Shown: one piece after another, positions 13,607 through 25,726 of the stretch
Layout: each line of letters opens with the position of its first letter
Position numbering within the stretch: the first letter of the stretch is position 1
From: Daucus carota subsp. sativus
Lineage: Eukaryota > Streptophyta > Magnoliopsida > Apiales > Apiaceae
Length of the DNA: 64,000 bases
NCBI RefSeq assembly: GCF_001625215.2
Contig: NC_030384.2
Location: forward strand, 44,550,390-44,614,389
Direction of reading: 5' to 3'
Notes under the pieces: model-generated
Databases searched by the model: none
The model's input: the letters and a program-made list of their open reading frames with translations, nothing else
Told to the model about the DNA's origin: nothing
Translations under genes and position numbers: made by a program

Positions 13607-14182
13607 TATACGACGTCGTCACATGAAAAAAGAGGGATAACGTACAATTCTATATTCCATAAACTTGTAAAATTTTTGTGATTTAGATTAATAAGGTCCT
13701 TTTATAAAATGATCATAGAAAATAATTTACAAAAAAGGTTACCGGATGAAGTTATTGAGTTCGTAAACTTTAATCGTTTTTCTGTAATTAATATACTAAC
13801 ATACTGATCTCAGATCTTATTTGAAAAAAATAAAATAGCTCTCAAGTGAAATACCCGTTTGATCAATTAATTTATTCTAATCAAATTAAAAAACATATAA
13901 CTTTCATGAATTCAAATAACCCATTAAAAATCAATTTCATTAAGAACAAGTTCAATTCAAAATGCGACATACCCTCCCTTATTGATACTCTATAATTTAA
14001 CAATAAAAGATATATTTTATTTGTTAAAGATCAAAAAAAGAAAAAGAATACTTTTGGCCAAATATCAAAAAAAACAAGGGTTTTTAATTCTAAAAACTAG
14101 CAATATTAGCCCGGTTGTGGTTTCTGTGCTCATTTACTAATCAGAGTATTATAATACTCTCTGCCACATTTTGCACATCGAA
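13607..14182. other. AT-rich spacer, nothing recognised
   Basis: This spans the upstream side of the complex I gene to the tRNA gene. It is very AT-rich, and I see no gene or repeat with clear ends. Confidence 0.5.
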
Positions 14183-14254
14183 GGGCATTTGGTCTAGTGG
14201 TATGATTCTCGCTTTGGGTGCGAGAGGTCCCGAGTTCGATTCTCGGAATGCCCC
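14183..14254 (+). tRNA. tRNA-Pro (UGG)
   Basis: The 72-nt sequence folds as a cloverleaf. Acceptor arms are gggcatt and aatgccc with discriminator C. The anticodon stem is ctcgc/gcgag around loop tttgggt, giving anticodon TGG. The T arm contains gttcgattc (B box). A run of T (14256-14260) follows at once as RNA polymerase III terminator. It has no intron and no encoded CCA. It lies downstream of the PPR gene on the opposite strand. Confidence 0.96.
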
Positions 14255-14413
14255 CTTTTTCCCAAGACTAGTTGAATATTGCTTTTCAGCCCTGCAAATG
14301 TTCTATTTCACAGGACTCACTGTAACTACCGCATCCAAGCTAAAACCATCCATCAAAGATTGCGAAATGTAACAAGAAAAATTTTTTTTTACAAAAGACA
14401 TGACAGTTTATAG

Positions 14414-17400
14414 TCACCAATAGTTTCCACATGAACAGACACCATCAACAATATGATGATATCGGCTTTTATCCCTTAAATATATTTCTCTTTCATAAAT
14501 TTTAGATACAAATTTGGCAAAATTATGGCAATCAACGCAGATGCGGAGATTTTTCATTACTCGAATAGGCCTTTTTTGAGGGGTACACATTAGTGCAAAA
14601 GCCAAAGCCAGCTTTTCACTATGCCCCAGCAGCATTTTCCCTTTCTGCTCCTCATCTACATCATATAATACACAAGACAGATTTGGGACATAACCAGCTT
14701 CCCTAACCTTGACTGACATCTCTCTTACCTTTTCTGCTACCTCTTCCTTCTGTGGATGTGATCGATCATCTGCATGGAAAGTGTGAATGGTTTTATCCAA
14801 TTCAATCCAGCTCTTTCCTGGCTCCTTTGTTATGGCCTTCTCCATCATCATATCCCTTACCACTCTTACTTCATTCCACCTTCCTGCGGATGCGAGCAGA
14901 TTTGAAAGAACTACATAATTACCAGCATTTTCAGGTTCTATTATTAATAGTTGACTACCAACATACTGTCCAATGTCAACATTCTGGTGAACACTACAAG
15001 CACCTAAGAGTGAACCCCAAATTGCACCAGTTGGTTCAAATGGCATATCCTTTACAAATTTAAATGCCTTTTCTATTTGTCCAGCGCGTCCAAGCAAATC
15101 AACAACAGTCCCATAATGTCCAATATCTGGCTCAACGCCAGTTTTTCCACGCACCATCTCATCAAAAAATTCTAGTCCTCTATTTTCCATCCCTCCATGG
15201 CTACAAGCAGATAACAAAGCCAAAAACGTAACTTTATCAGGCAAAACTTTATTTTCTTCTCTCATTAATTCAAAAACCTTAACAGCATCCTGTCCTCTTC
15301 CATGTTTGCTATATCCTACAAGCATCGTATTCCATGTTATGACAGTTCTTTCAGACATGTTATCGAATATCCTTCTTGAGTATGTGAGGTTTCCACATTT
15401 TGAATACATATCAATCAAAGAATTCTGAAGAACCGCGTAGGATGGCAGTTGAAACCTAAGTACATGGCTGTGAACTTGCCTTCCATGTTCATATGCAGCA
15501 AGACCAGATATTGCAGTCAAAACACTGGCATACGTTACATAATTGGAGATCATTCCCTCTTCCTGCAACTGACAGAATAACTTTAAAGCCTCTTCGTCAA
15601 AACCCAACTGAGCATAGCCTGAAATGATAGCAGTGCAAGAAACAACATCCCTCTCTGGCAAGCCATCAAACACCACTCGTGCTTCATGGATCCAACCCGT
15701 TTTGGCATACAGGTCAAGAAGTGAGCTTCCAACATACACATGGGCGTCAAAACTCAACTTTATTATATGGCTATGGATTTGCCTCCCGTGGAGGAGCCCG
15801 GAGACTCCTGAGCAAGATGTAAGAACAGTCGCAAATGTAAACTCATTAGGTTCAATACCTGGAAAAAAAAACTTCATCTTACAATCCACACTTAAATGCT
15901 AAAAAGAAGATAACCACCTGAGTGTAAGCCATTTAATTGTATGTAGTCTTGAGATGTAACTCTAGAAACAAAATATCAATTTGAGTATCTAGCTTCTGAG
16001 GCATAGAATTAGTGCTAACTGATAAGTTAGATTACGACACAAAGCTTAAAGATGGATGCTTCATGTATATGTTACACTTGCCAACAGCTGAAGATGTGAT
16101 CTTTTATCTTTTAATTTTCTTTCCAAGTAGTGATTGGACAGAAACGCTCAACTGTGGCACTTTCCCCCCTAGCCTGGCAGTGCTTGGGGTTGGGGGGCGT
16201 CATTTGCTTCGTTGGTTCCAATGGTGGCAGCCGAGGAATCTGAACAAAATTAGACTCTTCTGTCTGTGTTGTGAAAACATTGAAAGATTTAATGATTAAA
16301 AGTTTACTTTCTCAAAACCTACCAGAACACATTTCATCTAAGTAGTTAGAAGTTTTATCCTCCGGAATTTGTGTTTTACGAGTGGCACTTCCTTTATATA
16401 AAAGCAGAACATGGTAAGGGATCAATGGTCCACAAATATTGATCTGTCAACAAAGTAAAATTGCATTCAAGTAAATTAAGCTAATTGGTCAAATATGTTA
16501 AGTGATCAGTTCTCCTAAAACCTTAATGTTGTGTATGGTAGGGGAGAATGGAATGGAATGCAATGATTGGAAGTAAATGAAAATAATAGAGGTAGGAGGG
16601 AAGTTCTGAAAAAATTGAGTTATCGCAAAATTGTTTTAATGAGGTTTAAAAAGAAATTAAGTATGGGAAGGAATGGAGCATTCCTTCTTAAATTGGGGTT
16701 GTAGTCTCTGGTGTAGGGTGTAAAGAATGGAATGGAGTAAGAATGAAATTTATAAACAATTATCCATAACATAGTTCCAATTTCATTCTATTTCTTCCGA
16801 ATTCATTTACTCCAACAAAACAAGCTACTTCTGGGGGTGTTACAACATAGTAAGGGATTTTAAAAAAAGCCTACTCTTCTGTAGCGTGTGAGCAGGTATG
16901 AAGCCAATAGAGGGGGCCAAAAACTTTTCCCTTAACACTTTTAGATATTCAATATAGTAAATACACAAAATTACTAGTATAAAATTTATAATAAAGCCAT
17001 GGCAAGTCGGCAAGATGGAAGAAATTCTGCAAGCTAATGATACTGAAAAAAAATAATAGCAACATCAAGCAATAATTTGCTTAATAAATAGACTACTTAC
17101 TAAAAATCTACCTGACTTTAACATCTCTACAAAAAGAACAAGAGCTTCCGAGGCATACCCTCTCCGCGAATAACCCGATATCATAGCCGTCCAAGAAACA
17201 ACATTCCTCTCAGGAATTTCATCAAACACCATCCTGGCATCTTCCAGGCACTCACACTTCGTGTAAAAAACAATCAACCTGTTTCTGAGATACACAGGTG
17301 GAAGATACTGGGTTTTGATCATGTGGGCCTGGACTCTCTGGCCTTCTATGAGACCCTTTTGGCTTACACACTCGTTTAACAGCAAATCATAGCCTTCAAA

Positions 17401-17667
17401 CTTCATTTCAGTACCCTGGAAGGCCATTTCTAACAAGGCCTGTTTTAGGTTACTGTTAGAAATTGCAAATTTTGAGTTTGTTGAATTTGGCGGGAGGGAA
17501 TAAGAGGTTAGTTTGCGGATCATTGTGTTCGAAGTGGAAGAGAATATATGAAGAGAATGATTCAGGAGTGAAGTACATTTTTGTATGTTTTTCAGGTTCA
17601 TGTGTTTGTATAACCTGGAATTGGCAACGGGCAAGGTATCCAACCCTGAGCCTAGCTGAGTCTCCAA
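14414..17667 (-). CDS. PPR protein, PLS-DYW class (At3g13770-like)
   Basis: This is a pentatricopeptide-repeat protein of the DYW class, a family that binds organelle transcripts and edits C to U. Two exons, 17667-17112 and 15858-14414, join in phase (TCA G / GT ATT) to give 666 residues. Tandem PPR units run from about residue 90 to 470, with typical pieces such as RNVVSWTAMISGYSRRGY, RDVVSCTAIISGYAQLGF and LQNSLIDMYSKCGNL. E/E+ segments follow, then the DYW domain with HSEKLALAFAL (deaminase-like HxE) and CVDCHNFAKFVSK (CxxC), ending VDGVCSCGNYW. The final triplet is NYW rather than DYW. An Arabidopsis protein at locus At3g13770 has the same order of blocks. A long N-terminal part rich in Ser/Asn fits a mitochondrial target peptide. 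The intron in the repeat region is unusual, as many PPR genes lack introns. Confidence 0.93.
16530..16830. mobile_element. Possible degenerate MITE in the PPR intron
   Basis: The left side (about 16535, tgtgtatggtaggggagaat) and the right side, inverted (ttgttttgttggagtaaat), resemble Tourist-like termini. The interior is rich in ggaatgga words. The ends are weak and no target duplication is clear. Confidence 0.3.
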
Positions 17668-19710
17668 ATTATCACGAATTAACCTGAATTATGACTTAAA
17701 CCGACATACATGATAAATTATGAGTTTAAAATATTTGTTTGGTTAATTTTAATTTATTAAATAATTTATGAATTATTAAAAATAATGTGATTTATGGACA
17801 ACATATATCTTATAAGTAGTTTTTCTAAAAAATGGTTTAAAAAAATTAAATTACTGAAAAAATACCTCAAACTAACTTCGAACTTTAAGTCAGTTTCCGG
17901 CTTATTTTCAACTTTAAAACAACTTCCGACTTATTACACAGAATGACATTTGTCAGTTTAAAGTTAAAAAGTCGGGACAAATAGACTCTTGAATGGTTAC
18001 CCTTCACGATGAGCTTTCGGTTAACTTAAAAAAACGAAAAAACTTTCGCTAAAATTGTTTTTCAATAAACTTTTATTTGAATAATTTAACAGACAGGAAA
18101 AAAAAATCAATATAAAGTACTCTGCCAATTAAGCAAAATATAATATCTAAGTTGGATAATTCTCGTTCTCTCCTCAAAATTCTAAAAAAATCTATCAAAC
18201 TTCTTTTTTCTTAACTGTCGTGAAAGGCTTGCACTAGTTTTCGCTGATAAAAAATCTCAAATAATTTATTTTATTCTTATTTTTCACTACAATTGAGATG
18301 GTATATAAAACTATACCATAGTTTTAGTAATATAATTTACAATTTAAATGTTCCTGAAAAACATCCCAGATTTTATGAAAAAATGGGAGTAACTAAAATT
18401 ATATAAAGTGAGAACAAGTTTGTGTTATGTTTAATTAAAAAGTAAAATAAATATGTAAGGGTTATGGTAATTGATGAGAATAATAGCTGAGACAAATTAA
18501 TTCAAATTCGAGAAACGCTATTACAAGATGTTCCTTTTTAGAAAGGTTAGAAAGGGTAATATAGAAAGCAATTAGGTTACCGTATTTGAAACATATTGTG
18601 TTAGTATTTCTCCAAAACCTTTAAGTCTATATTTATGTCGATGCGTTTCTAAGTATATAATATATAGTTTATTCTAGACGGTTTTGGTAAATATTATTTT
18701 GTCCCGATAAATATAAATAAATATCTAGCAATAATGAAAGAAATGTTATCAATGGACCTCACCACCTCAGTCAGTTTAAATAAATATCTAACGGCAATGA
18801 AAGAAATGTGAGCCGGCAACATGCAAACCGTGAACATACATGTAGACATGTAGTGTGAAAATAAAAAGCCAGATACCCACAGATCACAAAGCAAAAAAGT
18901 TCAAAAAGTTAATTGATCGGTGGGTGTTGTTATCTCTTTAACATGTTATGTTCATATTTTTGCAAGGCACACGATCTTAATGATTCTAAGAAGACAAAGG
19001 AGTTTGGTTAAATAACGGTCTTTGAGATTAAAAACAATGTTGCTTGTGTAATAATGATACTCCCTCGATCTCAAGTTATAGGTCTATTTTGAAATAAACA
19101 TGTATATTAAGAAAATGATTGGTTATTTGGTTAGATATAATTTTATGGCATGTATCATTAATTGGTATATTGATAATGGAGAATAGAGTTGAATTTCAAA
19201 AAAATCACAATAAATATAATGATTTAGTGCATTGAGAAATGAGAATAATATTGAATTTCAAAAAAGTCATAATTAATATAGAGATAAAGTTGTATTGAAA
19301 GAAGAGATGGACAAGTATATTCAGACAAATTTTAATATCAAAAAAGACCTATAAAATGAGACGGAGGGAGTATTACTGTACTACTAGTACCATACAAAGT
19401 CATAAAAGTCATAAATTTATGTTTTAAATCAAATTCAATTTCTGGTCAAAAAAAAAAAATTCAAATTCAATTTGATCATGTTATATTTAGTAGACATAAA
19501 TTATTAAAAAAGAAAGATGTTTTTGCAGGCTAAAAAGGTATACTTCTTTGCAAAGCCAACGCTCAATTCTAAAACTTTAAATCAATAGATATAAGTTTAT
19601 TTAAGCTCCATCATCTCAGAATAAAGAGCTTCTCCCCTGGGAAACTTTATATAGAGTATAATTTAACTCTTGTTTGATCAAAAGAATGAATTGACGGCCT
19701 CTCGAGACCG
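17668..19710. other. Intergenic region upstream of the PPR gene, one MITE
   Basis: AT-rich. It contains the Stowaway element at 19060-19370 and otherwise no recognised gene. Confidence 0.5.
19060..19370. mobile_element. Stowaway MITE
   Basis: Ends ctccctcgatctcaag and, inverted, gagacggagggag are flanked by TA on both sides (19058-19059 and 19371-19372). About 311 bp, with an internal part-duplicated segment around gttgaatttcaaaaa. Confidence 0.8.
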
Positions 19711-22700
19711 TCACTGTTTGAATAAACCGGAGTGGAAATTAATTAAAGAGATGTTATTTACAGTTGAAGGCTTGAAATCCAAAGGAGTGTTCCACCTCCC
19801 CAAGTGTTCTTCTCCCCATCCCATATTCACATTTACAGCTTCAAATCCGTCGATATGTTCCATTAGAAAACCGGCAGAACTATGATTAACTAGTCCTTGA
19901 CATCCTGGCCTGTAGTCTACTAAACCATCCATATAATTTGTCCATCTCCTGTAAGTGAGATTCACATTCTCAAATTTCAAGTTGCGCAGAGTTCCACCTT
20001 TACATCCAGATAAGAAGACACCGTTTTCTGAAGTTGCAGTGATGTTAACAAATAGTAGATTGGATATTGAACCCGATTTCGAATCTTCATTTCTGGGGCA
20101 GGTTGTCACATATATAGGTTCTGCTCTTCCCCACCATGACGGGTCATAGTATCTTGTGGTGATATTTATATTTGAGAAAGTTATATCACTTACATTTCCT
20201 GTACAAGAACAAAAAATCACAACAAAATCTTCAATTAGTAGTTCAACAAAAAGTACACGAGATGTGCAGGTGCATTGAGGAGCGGGTGTGGGTTTAAAAC
20301 TAAAAACAATACTGATGAACGGAGAGATGAAAATGGAAAGATTTAAAGCATTTACACAATCAGCAGCAAAATTCAACATCAAGTCCTCAAATTTTGCTGC
20401 TGAAAATGCCATGCATTCTTCAAATTCTCTGTTTTCATTTCCCCGTCTAATATATTCTATCTGTATGCACCACACATAGGCAACAGATGCAAATCATACT
20501 AGTTTCTCCCACGTCTAATACGAAGGACACAAAGATTCACTTTGTAACTTTCGCATATCCTTCCAACTGACTCAAGTACCAAAAAGCAATGTTCTAAAAA
20601 TCGCTAAACATCCTAGGGCGGTCGGGGTACCTTTAAACAATTAATCGATAGATCAAAGATTAATTGGAATGATTTCAAATTTAGATTATTAAAATTAGAT
20701 ATAAATAAATAGTCATGACAATTTTGTGCTACTAGCTGTGAATTTCACTTATAGATACCATCAAATATTAAATATATATGTGTTACATAAAATATAAGAC
20801 TACCCATGTAAATAGATTTATAGTACCACACATTGCTTCCACGCGATATACAAAGAAATTAAATAAGACCGAGTTACCTAGAAGTTAATAGGTTTTTTTG
20901 TAACTATTTATTTTTTTAACATTTAAGTTGTAAAATATGATTGCCTGCGGGATGTTGATCATTTTTTCAAGGAAACCCCCCCCCCCCCCCCCCCCCCCCG
21001 CCTAAATTGCCACCTAGGACTGACTTGGGGCATTTTATGACCGCCTGGGCTATTTTTAAAACACCACTAAAAAGGAGTCCCAAATCAGTGTAAAAGCAAC
21101 AAGAATTCTAAACATATCAATAATAACATAATGAACCAGCTACTATGATGACCAAGTAAAAGTAACTTGAGCATTTCCAGAAAAAGTTTAGCAATTTGGT
21201 TTTTCTTGCAATTTTGGCTCCTCGGGTAGTGGTAATATTATCACGTTCATATAATTTCTAATATATAGAGTGCACCTGGGGTAGTGGTATCATATGGGAC
21301 TAAGTTTGATTCTTTGGATGTACTTTAATATCTAGTAATATTTTTGACTTGAATCATCATATATAAAGACAACATTACATCTGGTGATGAATGTCCTAGC
21401 ATAACTTTTCTTACATGTGTACCCTGGTATCCTAAAATGAGAGAATATCCTCGACTGAAACGAACTTGAATAAGATTTGGTAAGCTGATATCACGTCTCA
21501 AAACAGGAATATACTATCATTTTGGCACAGCGGTATTACAACACATATGATATGGGCACCAACCTAAGTAAATGGTCACCAGAATTTCTACAATAAATAA
21601 GATATTATACTTACCTCCATCTCGAATCTGTAGACCAAGTCCTCTGTGAGATTCTACTATGGTGATATTATCAAAAACCAGACCCTTGAAGTCAAACCAG
21701 CTAGCACTTCCAAGTTTGATAGCTGAAGATTTTGTTCGAATCCAACAATCAGTCGCGGTAAGGTTATAGAGAGGACCATCATATGTTTTTGGGCAAATAG
21801 CATCATCTCCAGTGTTAATGTTGCATCTAGTAATGAATGTATTATTGGAATCATCTATATCTATTCCATCATTGTTTGGTGTATTGAAATCTCCATATAT
21901 TGAGACATCATGTATCAATGAATTTTCACACTGTACCAGGTGCAAGCTGCATATAGTTAAAACGTCTTTTTTAGATAGAAATATACATAAGAAAACTAAA
22001 AAGTATGGAAACTATCAAGTAGGAGACCCATCAGCAACTAAATTTATCCATAAACTCTTAAAGGCATATCAGACGAAGGGGTCGTTTGATTGACGGGGAT
22101 CTGGAATCAGGTATGAGTTTTGTTCATTCCAAACCCATACCTGCTGTTTGGTTGTAAAAATTAAACTTTCAAACCCATACCTCAAACCCCCAAGGTATGG
22201 GTTTTTGATACCCAAGAGAGGAGGTGGGTATGGATATCAATTTCATTTTCGATATTTTGGCTCTATTTCAATAATTAAATATTAATTTGTAATACGACAA
22301 TTATCAATGATGCAAAAATATAATATTATAATATTTTTTTTAATTTTTTAATTAATAGTAATATAATTTTTTTTAAAATTGAATATATTAATTTTAGAAC
22401 ACAACCAAACACATGATATCAAATATGATACCTTAAACCCATATCATCTTAACCTGATTCCTCATTCCAACTCCATACCACCCGGCGAACCAAACGACCC
22501 CTAAAAGTGGAGGTAAAACACATAGTATATGATCCCACAGATTTCACTCTACTTGCACTGTCATTTCTCGGTCCTTATTCGTAGTTCTAACAAGGGTTCA
22601 CTGGGGCGCCTTAGAAATGATGCATAATTAGCTAATATAATAACAACAAATTCCATAATTTATGCCGTAAAATTTCATAACACATAATGGCTAAGAGCAT

Positions 22701-23602
22701 CTCCAATAGTGTTGGCTAAAAATGATTGGCTAAATTGACTTATATCATATTATGAAAAATTTATCGAATCTGTAAGATATTTTGTTTCGATGATCGTAGT
22801 TACATGAATTGACTATATTATTTTAACATGATAAAAGATAATGTGAAATCTTGCGACACTTCTAAACTCTTTCATCTCGCATCTCATTCAAATCACTTTT
22901 TACACTAATGTCAAATATTAAGAAGAAAAAAAAAAAACTTTTCCGAATCTGCGGGGCACAGAAACAACAGCTATAAGCGATTAATTTAGAAAGAGAGGGA
23001 GTAAAAAAGAAAAAGACTCACCACCAGTACGCAGGCTGAATCAAGTTCACATTCCAAACCCGAACATTTTTACTGCGTAAAAATCCCACGAGCCTGGGCC
23101 TACACTCATCACCCAAACAGGCCCCACTTGTATTCCAGCTCACCATAACATTTTTCCTCTCATCAAATCTCTTAACAAACTTCAACCCCTGTCCATTAAT
23201 CTCCCCGCCGCCGGTGATCCCCACATTCTCCGCATCCTCCGCCACCACCACGTACCACCGGCTATTCTCCGCCGGATAATCCCTCTGCTTCGTTCCTCCC
23301 AGGATCGTCGCATTCTCTTGCACTTCCAATACCACGCCGGATTTCAGGAATATTGTAGCCGTTAGGTACCTTCCCGGCGGGAAGATGACGTGGCCGCCGC
23401 CGAGAGCGTGGCAGTCGTTGACGGCGGCTTGGATGTACGGAGTGTCGTAGTGAACGCCGTCGCCGACGGCGCCGTAGTCAGTGACGGAAAGCGTTAAAAT
23501 TGACTGGGGTAGTTGAATTATTTCTGAGCTGGAAGATTGAGTTGTGAAACATATGGATAATAATATAACTAAATTTGAAAATGCGGAAAAATAAAATTTC
23601 AT
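19711..23602 (-). CDS. Probable polygalacturonase-like glycosyl hydrolase, GH28
   Basis: A secreted pectin-acting enzyme of the right-handed beta-helix GH28 family. Exons 23602-23022, 21946-21615 and 20198-19711 join in frame to give 466 residues. The frame is open further upstream, but the ATG at 23602 begins a good signal peptide (MKFYFSAFSNLVILLSICF). The N-terminal domain carries VTDYGAVGDGVHYDT. The active-site region has NNDGIDIDDSNN (Asp220) and NTGDDAI (Asp241, Asp242), so the three catalytic Asp are kept. At the place of the classical GHG motif the protein reads KSSAIKLGS (about 266-274), and in place of RIK it reads QIRD (300-303). This is the pattern of a plant GH28 subclade, so activity on polygalacturonate should not be assumed. 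The C-terminal part has RYYDPSWWGRAEPIYVTTC. Introns hold two transposons. Confidence 0.9.
20587..21066. mobile_element. hAT-like element in polygalacturonase intron 2
   Basis: The left end caatgttctaaaaatcg and the right end, read inverted, tggtgttttaaaaatag are similar. Flanks ccaaaaag (20579-20586) and ctaaaaag (21067-21074) differ at one base, consistent with an aged 8-bp duplication. The interior holds a 24-base C run. Confidence 0.55.
20976..20999 (+). repeat. Uninterrupted poly-C tract (24 C)
   Basis: Twenty-four consecutive C in otherwise AT-rich intron DNA, inside the hAT-like element. Such a run is rare in plant DNA and is also a place where sequencing or assembly length may be wrong. 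Confidence 0.8.
22078..22501. mobile_element. TIR element ggggtcgtttg in polygalacturonase intron 1
   Basis: Ends ggggtcgtttgattgacgg and, inverted, ggggtcgtttggttcgccg enclose 424 bp. Subterminal inverted motifs (aaacccatacc/ggtatgggttt) strengthen the case. I cannot identify a clean target duplication, so PIF/Harbinger versus hAT stays open. Confidence 0.6.
22695..22920. mobile_element. Truncated PIF/Tourist-like MITE (left end only)
   Basis: It begins gagcatctccaatagtgttgg after TAA and shares the word ttggctaaa with the complete element at 23988-24387. No matching right end appears before the polygalacturonase first exon, so the element is broken. The right limit is approximate. Confidence 0.5.
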
Positions 23603-23987
23603 TTTTGCGATGAGAGGAAGATTATTACGAGTAGATCGATTTACAATGTTTGCAATTGTTAGGCCAACAGCATCGTGCACCTTATAATATTTTTTTATTT
23701 TTCGAAACGGGATCAACTTGATCTCGCATTATTATATTCTGCAATAATGTGATCAAATATATAGTGCAAACCTTATCTTGGATTTGTTGGCATACATGTG
23801 ATTGTTGAATTGCTTCAAAGGAAGAACATCAACTTGAGTGAAGCTTTACAGCTTGTGCTATTTTTGAATTCGTTGTGCAGGGGCTCGTTTAACTGCTAGT
23901 ATGGATGTGGATAAAATCGTGTACATCTCAAAATGATTCGGCACCACCATAACTATAATATGAATTGCGATGGAATTGATGGTGTAA

Positions 23988-24387
23988 GAGCTTTTCCAAA
24001 CATTGAAAGCTCTTGGCTAAAAGATGAGTTGCATACTAAAAATAAAAAATTTTAGCAAACAGCTCGAAAAATTGATACTCACCACACCTAGCTATTGTCT
24101 ATAATTTTAGTCAACCTCCTATGGATAGTCAAATTTTTCGAACCTCTACAAGTCTGTAAAAAATCTAAGAAATCTGTAGGATGATTGCACATCATTTGTT
24201 ACCATATTGAACTGATATATTCTATTTTAACAATCTAAAATATTAATAACATACTATTTTTAAATTATAGTCGATCAATATAGCCAATACCATTAAAGCA
24301 AAAATTCTTACAGGTTAGCAAATTTTACATAATGTCTTACATGTCTCATTTAGCCAACGATTATAGCCAACAACGTTGGAGATGCTC
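23988..24387. mobile_element. PIF/Tourist-like MITE
   Basis: Ends gagcttttccaaacattg and, inverted, gagcatctccaacgttg bound 400 bp, flanked by a TAA duplication (23985-23987 and 24388-24390). It lies in the upstream region of the polygalacturonase gene, about 390 bp before its ATG. Confidence 0.72.
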
Positions 24388-24407
24388 TAAGAGAACCCTA
24401 AAAAGTA

Positions 24408-24719
24408 CTCCCTCCGTCCCAATAGATAGTATACATTTGGTGTGGACACGGAGACCAAGAAAACGTGTAAAAAATGAGTAAAGTTAGATAAAAAAGTAAG
24501 TAAAGTGGCGGGACCCATTTATATTTAATTATAGATGTGTGATAGTGGGGGAAAGTAGTGGGTGTAATAGTGTTTATATTATTATAAAATGAAGATAGTG
24601 GAAGAAAATAGTTGGTGTAATAGTGTTTTACATTATTAAAAGTTGCTATTTTAGGAATGTATAGAAATGATGGGACATCCCAAAGAGGAAACTGTTTGAG
24701 ATGACCGGGACGGAGGGAG
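24408..24719. mobile_element. Stowaway MITE
   Basis: Ends ctccctccgtccc and gggacggagggag are flanked by TA (24406-24407 and 24720-24721). It begins only about 17 bp after the previous MITE, so the two form a tandem cluster. Confidence 0.88.
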
Positions 24720-24721
24720 TA

Positions 24722-25726
24722 ACAAGCAAGAATTGTGAAGCATTATATAAAATCCGTCCGAAGTTGGAAACAAAATAAACTCTATCCGCCAAAGGGAAAA
24801 ATAGGGGGATACGAAATGAGGAGCTTGTCTTTCTATTAGTTACGTTTTCTCCATTTCCTTATGGAAACATTACTTTATTCTTTAAACTATAACAATCAGG
24901 TGCGACTTATCCACGTGCTTAAATAGCGGGTTCGGCCTTCGTTTCATAAATTGTTAATACAAACACGGAATCTATCATTTCTATACTTAATATGAGATTG
25001 TAAGGTCAGTTCATTATGACATTTATAATTATAAATTAATATATCTCTAAATAAAATTCTCTGTTACAACATTTTCTGAATTTTAAGCATTAATTAATAC
25101 AGAACATTTGTTAGAACAGTGTTTATCATCAGACCATGACACGTTATCTATTTGAAAAGGAAAACACAGCTCCGTTGGCTCCTATTAATATGGCTGCCCT
25201 ACAAGTCTGATACTATGACAACTATATAGTCTGAATTATTGTACTCTGGATTTAGGCGTCCTTGTGTCACAAGTACTAGTACTAAAACATGGGCGAAGGA
25301 CAGTCTTATTCCTAATCATAACGCCACGGTGTACTGAAAACACCAGTTAACCACTGGCCGACCAAGCCATCACTCTTTAAGAAATGAGAGACTTGTGGTA
25401 AAGAGCAGGAAGATTAAATAATGTAATAAACGGTCACCACTCACCACAAACATATTCCATAACATATATAGCTTCTCCGCTTGGCTGTTCTTTTCCTTCT
25501 TTAAGAGATCAATCACTTCACGCTTAAATGGCGAAACAAATGAATCTCCAAGTTAGTATTAAAGATACAATATACTAGAAATCTCCCAGCAGCTAAGGAA
25601 TTCTGACTGTTGCAACAAAAGCTAATTTAACGCAGAGGCGTCCCCTCTGTTTATCCACTATCTACTAATACTATATCCAATATATACAATCTAGCTATCC
25701 TTAATGCCTGTGACTTCCCTCAATCT
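24722..25726. other. Spacer between polygalacturonase and bHLH48-like genes
   Basis: The 3' untranslated region of the bHLH gene (minus strand) should occupy part of 25500-25726. No other gene or repeat is recognised. Confidence 0.45.

Noticed and set aside
14752..15902. Plus-strand open frames across the PPR gene
   Set aside because: They are shadows of the long minus-strand PPR exon.
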